A program made the translations under genes and the position numbers. From Frankia canadensis (GTDB lineage Bacteria > Actinomycetota > Actinomycetes > Frankiales > Frankiaceae), in assembly GCF_900197875.1 (NCBI RefSeq), contig NZ_FZMO01000423.1, positions 1 through 36,526 of the forward strand: a stretch of 36,526 bases of DNA, given 5' to 3'. The notes beneath the pieces were generated by a model that saw nothing but the letters and a program-made list of their open reading frames with translations, searched no databases and was not told the DNA's origin. Below are positions 6,406 through 14,834 of this stretch, piece after piece (the stretch's first letter is position 1; the number at the start of each line of letters is the position of its first letter).

Positions 6406-8994
6406 GTGAGCGTCACCGAGATCTCGCGTGGCGTCGGGGGCGCCGAGGAGTTCGACCGCACCCCGCCGCACGACCTGCCGGCCGAGCAGAGCGTGCTCGG
6501 CGGCATGCTGCTGTCCAAGGACGCGATCGCCGACGTGGTCGAGGTCCTGCGGATGGTGGACTTCTACCGGCCCGCCCATGGGCTCATCTTCGAGGTCATC
6601 GGCGACCTGTACGGGCGGGGCGAGCCGGCCGACGTGATCAGCGCGGCCGCCGAGCTCGGCCGCCGGGACGCGCTGGAGCGGGTGGGCGGCGCGGGATACC
6701 TGCACACGCTCATCTCCAGCGTGCCGACCGCGGCGAACGCCGGCTACTACGCCCACATCGTCGCCGAGAAGGCCATCCTGCGTCGCCTCGCCGAGGCGGG
6801 GACGCGCATCGTCCAGCTCGCCTACGGCGCCGCGCCGGACGTCAGCGAGGTCGTCGACCGGGCGCAGGCCGCCGTCTACGACGTCACCGAGCGGCGCACG
6901 AACGATGACTACGCCCCGCTCGGCGACCTGCTCAACCCGGCACTCGAGGAGATCGAGTCGATCGAGGGCCACGACGGCGCGCTGACGGGCGTGCCGACCG
7001 GCTTCACCGACCTCGACGAGCTCACCAACGGCCTGCACGGCGGCCAGCTGTGGATCGTCGCCGCCCGCCCGGCCGTCGGGAAGGCTCTCGCACTCGACAC
7101 TCCGCTGGCGACGCCGACAGGGTGGACGACGATGGGCAGGGTCGCCGTCGGCGACCGGCTCATCGGTGCCGACGGCCAGCCCACCCGGGTCGTGGCGGCG
7201 ACCGAGGTGATGGTCGGTCGCCCGTGCTACGAGGTGGAGTTCTCCGACGGCTCCGTGCTGGTGGCCGACGCACAGCACCAGTGGGTCACCGAGACCCGGG
7301 CGGATCGTCGCGTCGCCGCCGGGCGGACGTCCTGCCCTGGCACCGCGGCGGGCGGCAGGCCCGTGACGACGGAGGAGATCGCGCGCACGCTCCACTGCTC
7401 GACCGCGGATCGTCGCCACAACCACGCCGTTCGCGTGGCCAGGCCGTTCGCGTTGCCCACGGTGAACCTTCCGATCGATCCGTACCTGCTCGGCGCCTGG
7501 CTCGGCGACGGGACCTCGAGCTGTGCCCAGCTGACATCCGCCGACCCGGACATTCCTGCGGAGATCCGAAGCCGGGGCTACGACGTCGTGGCGAGCGCGA
7601 CGGTGAAGTACCGGTACTCACTGCGGCTTCGCCAGACCGCCGTGGAGGAGCGGTCGTGCATGGTGTGCGGTCGCACCTTCGCCAACCGCATGCCGCATGT
7701 GCGCACCTGTGGCCAGTCCTGCGGGGGCAAGCTGCGGTTCCTCGCGAAGCCGCTACCTGCGCGGACGTGCGTGGGCTGCGGTGGGCGTGTGACCAGCTAC
7801 GGCCCGCGCTGCGGCTCTTGTCACGCCGAGTCCGGCACGCTGCAGACGCAGTTGCGCACGCTGGGCGTGCTGGGTGACAAGCACATTCCGCTTCAGTACC
7901 TGCGGGCCGATGAGCAGCAGCGGCGCGATCTCCTCGCAGGTCTGCTGGACACGGATGGGACGGTGGCGTCCAACGGGACGACCGTGCAGTTCGCCGTCAC
8001 CAACGAACGTCTTGCCCGCGACACGCACGAACTCATCCTTTCTCTGGGATACCGCGCGTCCGTGACGACGAAGCGGGTGCAGGGCGCTTCCGCCGCCAGC
8101 TCAACCTGCTACATGATCAATTTCGCGCCCCAGGAGCAGGTCTTCCGCCTCACGCGCAAGGCCGACCGGCTACGGCCGACGGGGCACCCGACCGTGGGCC
8201 TCCGGTACATCACCGCAGTCCGGCCGATCGCCTCCGTGCCCGTCCGGTGCGTGGAAGTGGACAACGCCGACCACCTGTACCTGGCGGGCATCTCGTGCAT
8301 CCCGACGCACAACTCGACGCTGGGACTGGACTTCGCGCGGGCGGCGTCGATCAAGAACGGGATGACGTCGGTCATCTTCTCGCTGGAGATGAGCCGGATG
8401 GAGATCACCATGCGGCTGCTGTCGGCCGAGGCGCGGGTCTCGCTGCAGAACATCCGCACCGGCCGGCTCTCCGAGGACGACTGGTCGCGGCTGACCCGGC
8501 GGATGGGCGAGGTGGCGGAGGCGCCGCTGTTCATCGACGACAGCCCGCACCTGACGATGATGGAGATCCGGGCGAAGGCCCGGCGGCTCAAGCAGCGCAA
8601 CCAGCTGCGTCTCGTGATCCTCGACTACCTGCAGCTCATGTCGTCACCGAAGAAGGTGGAGAGTCGCCAGCAGGAGGTCAGCGAGATCTCCCGGTCGCTG
8701 AAGCTGCTGGCCAAGGAGCTGGAGGTGCCGGTGGTCGCCATCTCGCAGCTCAACCGGGCCTCCGAGCAGCGCGCCGACAAACGACCCCAGGTCTCGGACC
8801 TGCGCGAGTCCGGCAGCCTCGAGCAGGACGCCGACGCGGTGATCCTGCTGTATCGCGAGGACGCCGTGGAGAAGGAGTCCGCGCGGGCCGGCGAGGCGGA
8901 CCTGATCATCGCCAAGCACCGAAACGGCCCGACCGGTACCGTCACCGTCGCCTTCCAGGGGCACTACTCCCGCTTCGTCGACATGGCGAACTGA
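6406..8994 (+). CDS. dnaB: Replicative DNA helicase DnaB, with an intein
   Basis: An 862-residue precursor; removing the 410-residue intein leaves 452 residues, the normal DnaB length. Residues about 20-120 are the N-terminal hexamerisation domain (PPHDLPAEQSVLGGMLL). The RecA-like motor begins near residue 193 with GVPTGFTDLDELTNGL. Walker A (ARPAVGK then ST) is split by the intein between Lys226 and Ser637; Walker B is LVILDYLQLM around 735-745, followed by QLNRASEQRADKRPQ, DLRESGSLEQDAD and the DNA-binding KHRNGPTG. It unwinds DNA at the replication fork as a hexamer. Start is GTG 6406 with AGGAGGTG just upstream. Helicase activity should need splicing, because the ATP-binding loop is interrupted. 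Confidence 0.96.
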   Translation: MSVTEISRGVGGAEEFDRTPPHDLPAEQSVLGGMLLSKDAIADVVEVLRMVDFYRPAHGLIFEVIGDLYGRGEPADVISAAAELGRRDALERVGGAGYLHTLISSVPTAANAGYYAHIVAEKAILRRLAEAGTRIVQLAYGAAPDVSEVVDRAQAAVYDVTERRTNDDYAPLGDLLNPALEEIESIEGHDGALTGVPTGFTDLDELTNGLHGGQLWIVAARPAVGKALALDTPLATPTGWTTMGRVAVGDRLIGADGQPTRVVAATEVMVGRPCYEVEFSDGSVLVADAQHQWVTETRADRRVAAGRTSCPGTAAGGRPVTTEEIARTLHCSTADRRHNHAVRVARPFALPTVNLPIDPYLLGAWLGDGTSSCAQLTSADPDIPAEIRSRGYDVVASATVKYRYSLRLRQTAVEERSCMVCGRTFANRMPHVRTCGQSCGGKLRFLAKPLPARTCVGCGGRVTSYGPRCGSCHAESGTLQTQLRTLGVLGDKHIPLQYLRADEQQRRDLLAGLLDTDGTVASNGTTVQFAVTNERLARDTHELILSLGYRASVTTKRVQGASAASSTCYMINFAPQEQVFRLTRKADRLRPTGHPTVGLRYITAVRPIASVPVRCVEVDNADHLYLAGISCIPTHNSTLGLDFARAASIKNGMTSVIFSLEMSRMEITMRLLSAEARVSLQNIRTGRLSEDDWSRLTRRMGEVAEAPLFIDDSPHLTMMEIRAKARRLKQRNQLRLVILDYLQLMSSPKKVESRQQEVSEISRSLKLLAKELEVPVVAISQLNRASEQRADKRPQVSDLRESGSLEQDADAVILLYREDAVEKESARAGEADLIIAKHRNGPTGTVTVAFQGHYSRFVDMAN
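7084..8313 (+). mobile_element. Class 3-like intein with LAGLIDADG homing endonuclease in dnaB
   Basis: Residues 227-636 of the dnaB product. The insertion is after GK in the Walker A loop and before Ser. The first intein residue is Ala, not the usual Cys or Ser. Block B reads DAQHQW (His65, Trp67 in intein numbering), block F has Cys389 in RCVEVDNADHLYL, and block G ends THN followed by Ser+1. Missing Cys1 with a block B Trp and a block F Cys is the signature of class 3 inteins, best known from mycobacteriophage Bethlehem DnaB. The endonuclease motifs are YLLGAWLGDG (precursor residue 360) and LLAGLLDTDG (residue 509), both keeping the acidic residue. Between them (418-472) lie two four-cysteine modules resembling zinc ribbons. 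The element looks intact for splicing and possibly for homing. Confidence 0.92.
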
Positions 8995-9016
8995 CCGCGG
9001 ACGCACGAAACGGGGG

Positions 9017-9060
9017 GCCCGCAATCCGCGGGCACCGCCGCCGATCGCCGCCCGGCGGTG
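9017..9060 (+). terminator. Paired hairpins after dnaB
   Basis: Two adjacent inverted repeats follow the dnaB stop: GCCCGC 9017-9022 with GCGGGC 9028-9033, and CACCGCCG 9033-9040 with CGGCGGTG 9053-9060. GC-rich hairpins without a T-run, consistent with transcription termination in a high-GC genome. Confidence 0.45.
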
Positions 9061-9176
9061 ACACACTGGGCACATCGACCGTGTGGCCTGGCGGGGGACG
9101 GGCTGCGCACGGCCGGGGGCCCGGCGGCGGGCCGAGAAACAGCACGAGCCCCCCGAACCAGCGAGGAGGCGGCCTG

Positions 9177-9521
9177 GTGAGTGAGGACGCGAGCGGCGGC
9201 GGGATCGACGTGGCGGTGCTGGAGATCGCCAGGTTCGAGGTGCGCCCCGGCACCGAGGACGAGTTCGAGGCCGCCTACCGGGGAATCCGTGCGGAGCTGG
9301 TGGGCACGCCGGGATGCCGTGCGGCGCGGTTGACCCGCGGTGTGGAATCGTCGTCGAGCTACGTGCTGCTCGTCGAGTGGGACACGCTGGACAGCCACCT
9401 GAAGAACTTCCGGGAGTCCGAGCGGTTCGTGCGCTGGCGCGCCGCGCTCGGCCCCTACTTCGCCGAACCACCGTCGGTGTCCCACGGGGTCGACATCCCG
9501 CCCGGACCCGACCCGGTCTGA
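9177..9521 (+). CDS. ABM-domain (antibiotic biosynthesis monooxygenase-like) protein
   Basis: A 114-residue protein starting at GTG 9177, eight bases after GAGGAGG (9163-9169). From about residue 12 it follows the ABM dimeric ferredoxin-like fold: a first strand AVLEIARFEVRPGTEDEFEAA, then GCRAARLTRG, the strand YVLLVEWDTLDSH and the helix SERFVRWRAALGPYF before a proline-rich tail. Family members include small monooxygenases and haem-degrading proteins, but many have no known reaction. No cofactor residue can be picked out here. It stands alone between the dnaB terminator and a membrane protein gene, with no biosynthetic cluster around it. Confidence 0.7.
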   Translation: MSEDASGGGIDVAVLEIARFEVRPGTEDEFEAAYRGIRAELVGTPGCRAARLTRGVESSSSYVLLVEWDTLDSHLKNFRESERFVRWRAALGPYFAEPPSVSHGVDIPPGPDPV

Positions 9522-9549
9522 TCCGCACCGAGCGCCTGGACCCCTGACC

Positions 9550-10812
9550 ATGGAAGCGTTCTTCGGATACCTGTTCATCGCCCCGGTCGCGGCGAGCTTC
9601 TTCGGCTTCCTGATCTGGGTCTTCCCGGCGATCCTGCTGCGGGACAGGATCAGCCAGTTCCGGATCCGGCCGTTCGCGTTCTTCGTCACCGGCTACGTCT
9701 TCACCGCGGTCCTGACCTTCTACCTGCTCCTCGTCCGGGCATGGGTCGGGCCGTTCGCCGGCACGATGGCGTCACTCGGCCTGGTGTGGGTGATCCGGGA
9801 CCAGTGGCGCCGCCGCCGCCCGAAACGCACCCGCACGGTGGCGCAGGCGAGCCGGGACGGGCAGGCACCGAACTCCCAGATCCCCCCGGCGACAGGTCAG
9901 CCTGGTCTCCAGGGGCAGGCCGGTGGCTGGAACCAGGCCGGAGGCTGGGTCCCCGGCGCGATGCCCGGCGGCCCCGTCGCGTCGGCCTTCCCAGGCCAGT
10001 CGGCCTATCCGGGCCAGCCTGGCCACCCCGGCTATCCCGGACACGTGGGCCAGCCTGGGGCGCCGACCGCATCCGGCCATCCTGGCCAGCCGACTCCCCC
10101 TGGCCAGCCGCAGTATCCGGGCCAGCCGCAGTATCCCGGCCAGCCGCAGTATCCGGGACCGCATGCCTACCCGGGCCCACCGGTCCCGCCGGGGCCACAC
10201 GCCTACCCAGGTCCGCAGGCGCATTCTGGCCAGGCCTCTCCAGCGCGGCCCGGCCAGCCGGGTGGTCCGGGCCAGCCGACGCCACCCGGGGCGTCCGGCG
10301 GGCAGCCGGGGCAACCGCCGGTCGACCCGGGCGGTCCCCCGCCGGGGCCACCGTCTGGGCGGGCGACGCCGACAGAGGGCGCCGGGACAACCGCCGGGCC
10401 GTCGGGCCTCGACCGGTCGTCCGGGTCGGGCGGCGGGCCGTCTGACCCGGATCCGTCGGGAGAACTGCCCCCACTCGAGGATCTGCCGCCCATTCCGGAC
10501 TACCCGCCGAACTTCGACGAGCTGCCGGCTCCGCCCACGCCGAACCGGGCGGGGCCGCTGGCGGAGCCGCCGCAGTGGGGCGGCGCTGCCAGCGATCAGG
10601 CGGGAGGCGCCCCGCGCGGCGCGGAGAACATCGGGCCCGGCCCGGGCGACCCTGGCGAGCCGGGCCCGAGCGACGGCTCTGGATCCGGCGCTGGCCGCCG
10701 GATCGCCGGCTACCCCTGGGCCGCGCCGCCCCCGGGGAAGGCGCCCGTCGACCCGCCGGAGGCGGGCTCGCCGGACGACACGCCGCCCCGCGAGCCCGAC
10801 CAGGGTTCCTGA
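9550..10812 (+). CDS. Membrane-anchored protein with long Pro/Gly/Gln-rich repetitive tail
   Basis: 420 residues. Residues 1-85 hold three hydrophobic segments with short loops, ending in the basic patch RDQWRRRRPKRTRT that would orient the rest into the cytoplasm. Residues 95-420 are low complexity: G-Q-P-G and Y-P-G-Q-P-Q type repeats around 130-240, then Gly/Ser/Asp-rich and Pro-rich acidic sequence. No catalytic domain is visible. Such tails in actinobacterial membrane proteins are often disordered interaction regions, but function here is unknown. It starts at ATG 9550, 28 bases after the ABM gene, so the two may be cotranscribed. Copy-number changes in the repeat would be expected among relatives. 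Confidence 0.65.
   Translation: MEAFFGYLFIAPVAASFFGFLIWVFPAILLRDRISQFRIRPFAFFVTGYVFTAVLTFYLLLVRAWVGPFAGTMASLGLVWVIRDQWRRRRPKRTRTVAQASRDGQAPNSQIPPATGQPGLQGQAGGWNQAGGWVPGAMPGGPVASAFPGQSAYPGQPGHPGYPGHVGQPGAPTASGHPGQPTPPGQPQYPGQPQYPGQPQYPGPHAYPGPPVPPGPHAYPGPQAHSGQASPARPGQPGGPGQPTPPGASGGQPGQPPVDPGGPPPGPPSGRATPTEGAGTTAGPSGLDRSSGSGGGPSDPDPSGELPPLEDLPPIPDYPPNFDELPAPPTPNRAGPLAEPPQWGGAASDQAGGAPRGAENIGPGPGDPGEPGPSDGSGSGAGRRIAGYPWAAPPPGKAPVDPPEAGSPDDTPPREPDQGS
10102..10155 (+). repeat. 18-bp tandem repeat, three copies
   Basis: GGCCAGCCGCAGTATCCG-type units at 10102-10119, 10120-10137 and 10138-10155, differing by a base or so. Each encodes the hexapeptide G-Q-P-Q-Y-P in the low-complexity tail of the surrounding gene. 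Slippage at this site would change protein length in frame. Confidence 0.85.
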
Positions 10813-10969
10813 CCGGGCACGTTCCCCGACGCGGGCGGCGCCACGGCCAGTCGGGGCGCGGCCGCGCCGGGGACACACCGACGGTGTGGCGTACCGTCGA
10901 CTCATCACCAGATAACCGCCGTCGGCGAGCTCCGCCGCGGCGACGCCGACGTGATGTCCCGAGGTCGAG

Positions 10970-12823
10970 ATGCCCGCTCTACGCTCCCGCACGACCACGC
11001 ACGGCCGGAACATGGCCGGTGCCCGCGCCCTGTGGCGGGCGACCGGCATGACCGACGACGACTTCGGCAAGCCGATCATCGCCGTCGCGAACAGCTTCAC
11101 CGAGTTCGTCCCGGGCCATGTGCACCTACGTCACCTCGGTGAGCTGGTGGCCGGCGCGGTGGCCGAGTCCGGCGGGGTCGCGCGCGAGTTCAACACGATC
11201 GCCGTCGACGACGGCATCGCGATGGGGCACGGCGGGATGCTCTACTCGCTGCCGTCGCGGGAGCTCATCGCGGACAGCGTCGAGTACATGGTCAACGCGC
11301 ACTGCGCGGACGCGCTGGTCTGCATCTCCAACTGCGACAAGATCACCCCGGGCATGCTGCTCGCGGCGCTGCGGCTCAACATCCCGACCGTGTTCGTCTC
11401 CGGCGGGGCGATGGAGTCCGGCAACGCGGTGATCTCGGAGGGCACGGCCCGTTCCAAGCTCGACCTCATCACCGCGATGTCCGCGGCGGTGAGCCCGGAC
11501 GTCTCCGACGACCAGCTGGCCACGATCGAGCGGTCGGCCTGCCCCACCTGCGGATCCTGCTCGGGCATGTTCACCGCGAACTCGATGAACTGCCTGACCG
11601 AGGCGATCGGGCTGTCGCTGCCGGGCAACGGCTCCACGCTCGCCACCGCCGCCGCCCGCCGCGAGCTGTTCGTCGAGGCCGGCCGGCTCGTCGTCGACCT
11701 GGCCCGGCGCTACTACGAGAAGGACGACGAGGCCGTCCTGCCGCGCTCGATCGCCACCGCGGCCGCGTTCCGCAACGCGTTCGCCGTGGACGTGGCGATG
11801 GGCGGCTCGACGAACACCGTGCTGCACCTGCTCGCCGCGGCCGTCGAGGCGGGCGTCGACGTGAGCCTCGCCGACATCGACCAGATCTCCCGCACGGTGC
11901 CCTGCCTGTGCAAGGTCGCGCCGAGCTCCACCCGGTACTACATGGAGGACGTGCACCGCGCCGGCGGCATCCCGGCGATCCTCGGTGAGCTGGACCGGGC
12001 CGGCCTGCTCGACCCGGCCACCCACTCGGTGCACGCCGCGAGCCTGCGTGAGTTCCTCGACCGCTGGGACGTGCGCGGCCCGAACCCGTCGCCCGACGCC
12101 GTGGAGCTCTTCCACGCGGCGCCGGGAGGCGTGCGCACGATCGAGCCGTTCAGCTCCACCAACCGCTGGGAAGCGCTCGACACCGACGCCGAGAACGGCT
12201 GCATCCGCTCGGCCGAGCACGCGTACTCGGCCGAGGGGGGCCTCGCCGTGCTGTTCGGCAACCTCGCCGTCGACGGCGCGGTCGTCAAGACGGCCGGGGT
12301 GGACGAGAGCCAGTGGACGTTCCGCGGGCCGGCGCTCGTCGTCGAGAGCCAGGAGGACGCGGTCGACGCGATCCTCACCAAGCGGGTGCAGGCCGGCGAT
12401 GTGATCATCGTCCGCTACGAAGGACCCCGCGGCGGGCCGGGCATGCAGGAGATGCTCTACCCGACCGCCTTCCTCAAGGGCCGCGGCCTCGGCCCGAAGT
12501 GCGCGCTGATCACCGACGGGCGGTTCTCCGGCGGCAGCTCCGGCCTCTCGATCGGCCACGTGTCACCGGAGGCGGCGCACGGCGGCACGATCGCGCTGGT
12601 CCGTGACGGCGACACGATCGAGATCGACATCCCCACCCGGCGCCTCGAGCTGCTCGTCTCCGACGAGGAGCTGGGCCGCCGGCGCGCTGAGCTGGAGGCC
12701 GCCGGCGGCTACCGGCCCGCGCAGCGGGAGCGTTCGGTGTCCGCGGCGCTGCGTGCCTACGCGGCGATGGCGACCTCCGCGTCCACCGGTGCCGCCCGCG
12801 ACGTCACCCTGCTCGACGGCTGA
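10970..12823 (+). CDS. ilvD: Dihydroxy-acid dehydratase
   Basis: 617 residues, the length of the E. coli-type enzyme. It dehydrates 2,3-dihydroxy-isovalerate and 2,3-dihydroxy-3-methylvalerate in valine/isoleucine synthesis using an iron-sulfur cluster. Visible marks are [13 protein letters not shown] near the N-terminus, [12 protein letters not shown] (Cys118, Cys122), [19 protein letters not shown] (Cys191 and following), and the C-terminal [15 protein letters not shown] and [11 protein letters not shown] signatures. The start at ATG 10970 fits the family N-terminus ([18 protein letters not shown]). It is a single gene, convergent with egtD: the two stops are only four bases apart, leaving no room for a separate terminator. 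Confidence 0.96.
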   Translation: MPALRSRTTTHGRNMAGARALWRATGMTDDDFGKPIIAVANSFTEFVPGHVHLRHLGELVAGAVAESGGVAREFNTIAVDDGIAMGHGGMLYSLPSRELIADSVEYMVNAHCADALVCISNCDKITPGMLLAALRLNIPTVFVSGGAMESGNAVISEGTARSKLDLITAMSAAVSPDVSDDQLATIERSACPTCGSCSGMFTANSMNCLTEAIGLSLPGNGSTLATAAARRELFVEAGRLVVDLARRYYEKDDEAVLPRSIATAAAFRNAFAVDVAMGGSTNTVLHLLAAAVEAGVDVSLADIDQISRTVPCLCKVAPSSTRYYMEDVHRAGGIPAILGELDRAGLLDPATHSVHAASLREFLDRWDVRGPNPSPDAVELFHAAPGGVRTIEPFSSTNRWEALDTDAENGCIRSAEHAYSAEGGLAVLFGNLAVDGAVVKTAGVDESQWTFRGPALVVESQEDAVDAILTKRVQAGDVIIVRYEGPRGGPGMQEMLYPTAFLKGRGLGPKCALITDGRFSGGSSGLSIGHVSPEAAHGGTIALVRDGDTIEIDIPTRRLELLVSDEELGRRRAELEAAGGYRPAQRERSVSAALRAYAAMATSASTGAARDVTLLDG

Positions 12824-12827
12824 CGGC

Positions 12828-13925
12828 TCAGATCGGCGCGGCGACCGGGTGGGAGGACGGCGTCGCCAGCGTCACGGCGAAGTCGCCGTCGGGGTCGGTC
12901 CAGCGCTGCGCGGTCGCCCAGCCGGCGGCGGCGAGCTCCGCGTCGAGGCGGTCGGGGGTGAACTTCGCGCTGATCTCGGTGAGCAGGTCCTCGCCGCGTT
13001 CGAAGTCGACGGTGAGGGCGAGGGCGTCGATGCTCACCCGCTGGTCGCGCACCGCCCGCAGCCGCATCTCGATCCACGAGTCGGCCGCGTTCCACAGCGC
13101 GATGTGGGCGAAGCCGCGGACGTCGAAGTCGGCGCCGAGCTCCCGGTTGATCACGGTGAGCACGTTGCGGTTGAAGGCGGCGGTCACCCCGGCGCCGTCG
13201 TCGTAGGCGGCCACCAGCCGGTCGGGATCCTTGACCAGGTCCGTGCCGAGCAGCAGGGCGTCGTCCGGGGCCGTCTGCGCGCGCACCGTGCGCAGGAACT
13301 CCGTGCGGACGGCCGGGCGCATGTTGCCGATCGTGCCGCCGAGGAAGGCGACCAGGCGGCGGCCGCCCGCGGGCAGTCGTCCGAGGTGGCGTTCGAAGTC
13401 GCCGACGACCGCGTGCACGGTGAGGTCCGGGTAGGCGGCGAGCAGGCCCTGGCCCGCGCGAGCCAGTGTCTGCTCGTCGACGTCGAACGGGACGAACCGG
13501 CGCAGGCTGCCGCCGTCGCGCAGCGCGTCGAGCAGCAGCCTGGTCTTCGTCGACGTGCCGGAGCCGAGCTCGACGAGGGTGTCGGCGGGGCAGGCGGCGG
13601 CGATGTCGCCGGCGTGCCGGTCGAGGATCGCCCGTTCCCGCCGGGTGGGGTAGTACTCCGGCAACCTGGTGATCTCGTCGAAGAGCATGCCGCCGGTCGC
13701 GTCATAGAACCACTTCGGCGGCAGCGCGCGAGGGATGGATGTCAGCCCGGTGACCACGTCGCGGGCGAGCGCGACCGCGCGGTCCGTGTCACGGACATGC
13801 CGCTCCAGGGTGAGGCGGGATCCGGCGTCGTCCGTGCGGAGCTGGCCGGCGCGGATCGCGGCGTCGGCGGAATCAGTGGGGGTGGCCGTCCCGGCGGGGG
13901 CGGTCGTCGGGGTCCTCGGTGTCAT
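12828..13925 (-). CDS. egtD: L-histidine N-alpha-methyltransferase (ergothioneine biosynthesis)
   Basis: 365 residues from ATG 13925, chosen because GGAGGG lies seven bases upstream; in-frame starts at 13943, 13949 and 13958 lack one. EgtD trimethylates histidine to hercynine with S-adenosylmethionine, the first step of the pathway. Diagnostic sequence includes LPPKWFYDATGGMLFDEITRLPEYYPTR, split here as LPPKWFYD (68-75) and TRLPEYYPTR (86-95), the SAM-binding ELGSGTSTKT (119-128) and FLGGTIGN. The N-terminus is about 45 residues longer than the mycobacterial enzyme and Thr/Ala/Pro rich. It is the last gene of the egtABCD order, 43 bases after egtC. Confidence 0.94.
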   Translation of the reverse strand: MTPRTPTTAPAGTATPTDSADAAIRAGQLRTDDAGSRLTLERHVRDTDRAVALARDVVTGLTSIPRALPPKWFYDATGGMLFDEITRLPEYYPTRRERAILDRHAGDIAAACPADTLVELGSGTSTKTRLLLDALRDGGSLRRFVPFDVDEQTLARAGQGLLAAYPDLTVHAVVGDFERHLGRLPAGGRRLVAFLGGTIGNMRPAVRTEFLRTVRAQTAPDDALLLGTDLVKDPDRLVAAYDDGAGVTAAFNRNVLTVINRELGADFDVRGFAHIALWNAADSWIEMRLRAVRDQRVSIDALALTVDFERGEDLLTEISAKFTPDRLDAELAAAGWATAQRWTDPDGDFAVTLATPSSHPVAAPI

Positions 13926-13968
13926 CGTGGCGCCCTCCATCGACATTGTGCAACCCACGGTAATCGTA

Positions 13969-14775
13969 CTAGGAGATCAAACTACGAAGAGTGACTTGGT
14001 GCGTGTCGGCCACCAGGAGGTGATGGTCCGGAACGTCGACCCAGCCCGGTTTGTCGTCGTCTGGTTCGCTCGCCACCAGCACGCCGTCCGGCTCGATCCG
14101 GTAGACGAGGGTGTCCCGCCAGGTCGTCGCCACCAGCTGGGATCCGTCGGTCACCAGCAGGTTGAGCCGGGCTGTCCCGCCGGGTGGGGCGGGCTCGTGA
14201 CCGTCCGTCCAGTCGCCGGCCCATGGGGTGAGCGAGCCGGGCCGGCCCGCGAGAGCCGCCTGGCCCAGGGACGTCACGACATCGGCGACCGCGTCGGGCA
14301 GCGGGCTCTTGCCGGCCCGTTCGAACACGAGCGCCGCGAGCAGCGCCGAGTCGCAGGTCGAGTCGGGTGGCCCGGCGTCCGGTCGCTCGGCGAGCAGCGC
14401 CCGCGCGGCCGCCGGATCGACCCGGCCGTTGTGGCTGAGCAGCCGCACGCCGTCGGTGAACGGCGCGGTGGCCGTCTCCTCCACCGGCATGCCGAGGCTC
14501 GCGCCGCGCACCGCCGCCAGCACGCACCCCGACGCGATCACGCCCGCCATCGACGCGTAGGAGGCGTCCGTCCACATCGGGACGGCGCGTCGCACCCGGG
14601 CGGGCGCGGCCCGCAGGTCCGGGGCGTACCAGCCGACACCGAATCCGTCCGCGTTGATCGTGCCGTACCGCATCCGGCGCGGTGACCAGGACTGGCGCAG
14701 CAGGCTGAACGGGCGCTGGGTGGTCAGCGCCGCCAGTGTGCGGGGCGCTCCGAGCCAGGCTAGATGACGGCACAC
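13969..14775 (-). CDS. egtC: Gamma-glutamyl-hercynylcysteine sulfoxide hydrolase
   Basis: 268 residues starting at GTG 14775 with AGGAG upstream. The second residue is Cys (CRHLAWLGAP), which after removal of the initiator becomes the N-terminal nucleophile of a class II glutamine-amidotransferase-type (Ntn) hydrolase. EgtC removes the glutamate from the EgtB product. The internal FGVGWYAPD and LLSHNGRVD motifs match the Ntn glutamine amidotransferase fold. The frame remains open upstream, but that sequence lies in the egtB gene in another frame and would bury the catalytic Cys. It is 59 bases after egtB and 43 bases before egtD. Confidence 0.93.
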   Translation of the reverse strand: MCRHLAWLGAPRTLAALTTQRPFSLLRQSWSPRRMRYGTINADGFGVGWYAPDLRAAPARVRRAVPMWTDASYASMAGVIASGCVLAAVRGASLGMPVEETATAPFTDGVRLLSHNGRVDPAAARALLAERPDAGPPDSTCDSALLAALVFERAGKSPLPDAVADVVTSLGQAALAGRPGSLTPWAGDWTDGHEPAPPGGTARLNLLVTDGSQLVATTWRDTLVYRIEPDGVLVASEPDDDKPGWVDVPDHHLLVADTHQVTLRSLIS

Positions 14776-14834
14776 CGGCCGCTCCTTCCACACGGGGCCA
14801 GGGACCTGGCGGCGCGAGCGAGACGGTCGGTGAC

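Noticed and set aside
10102-10155. 18-bp repeats as a CRISPR array
   Set aside because: The units are directly tandem with no spacers and lie in frame within a coding gene.
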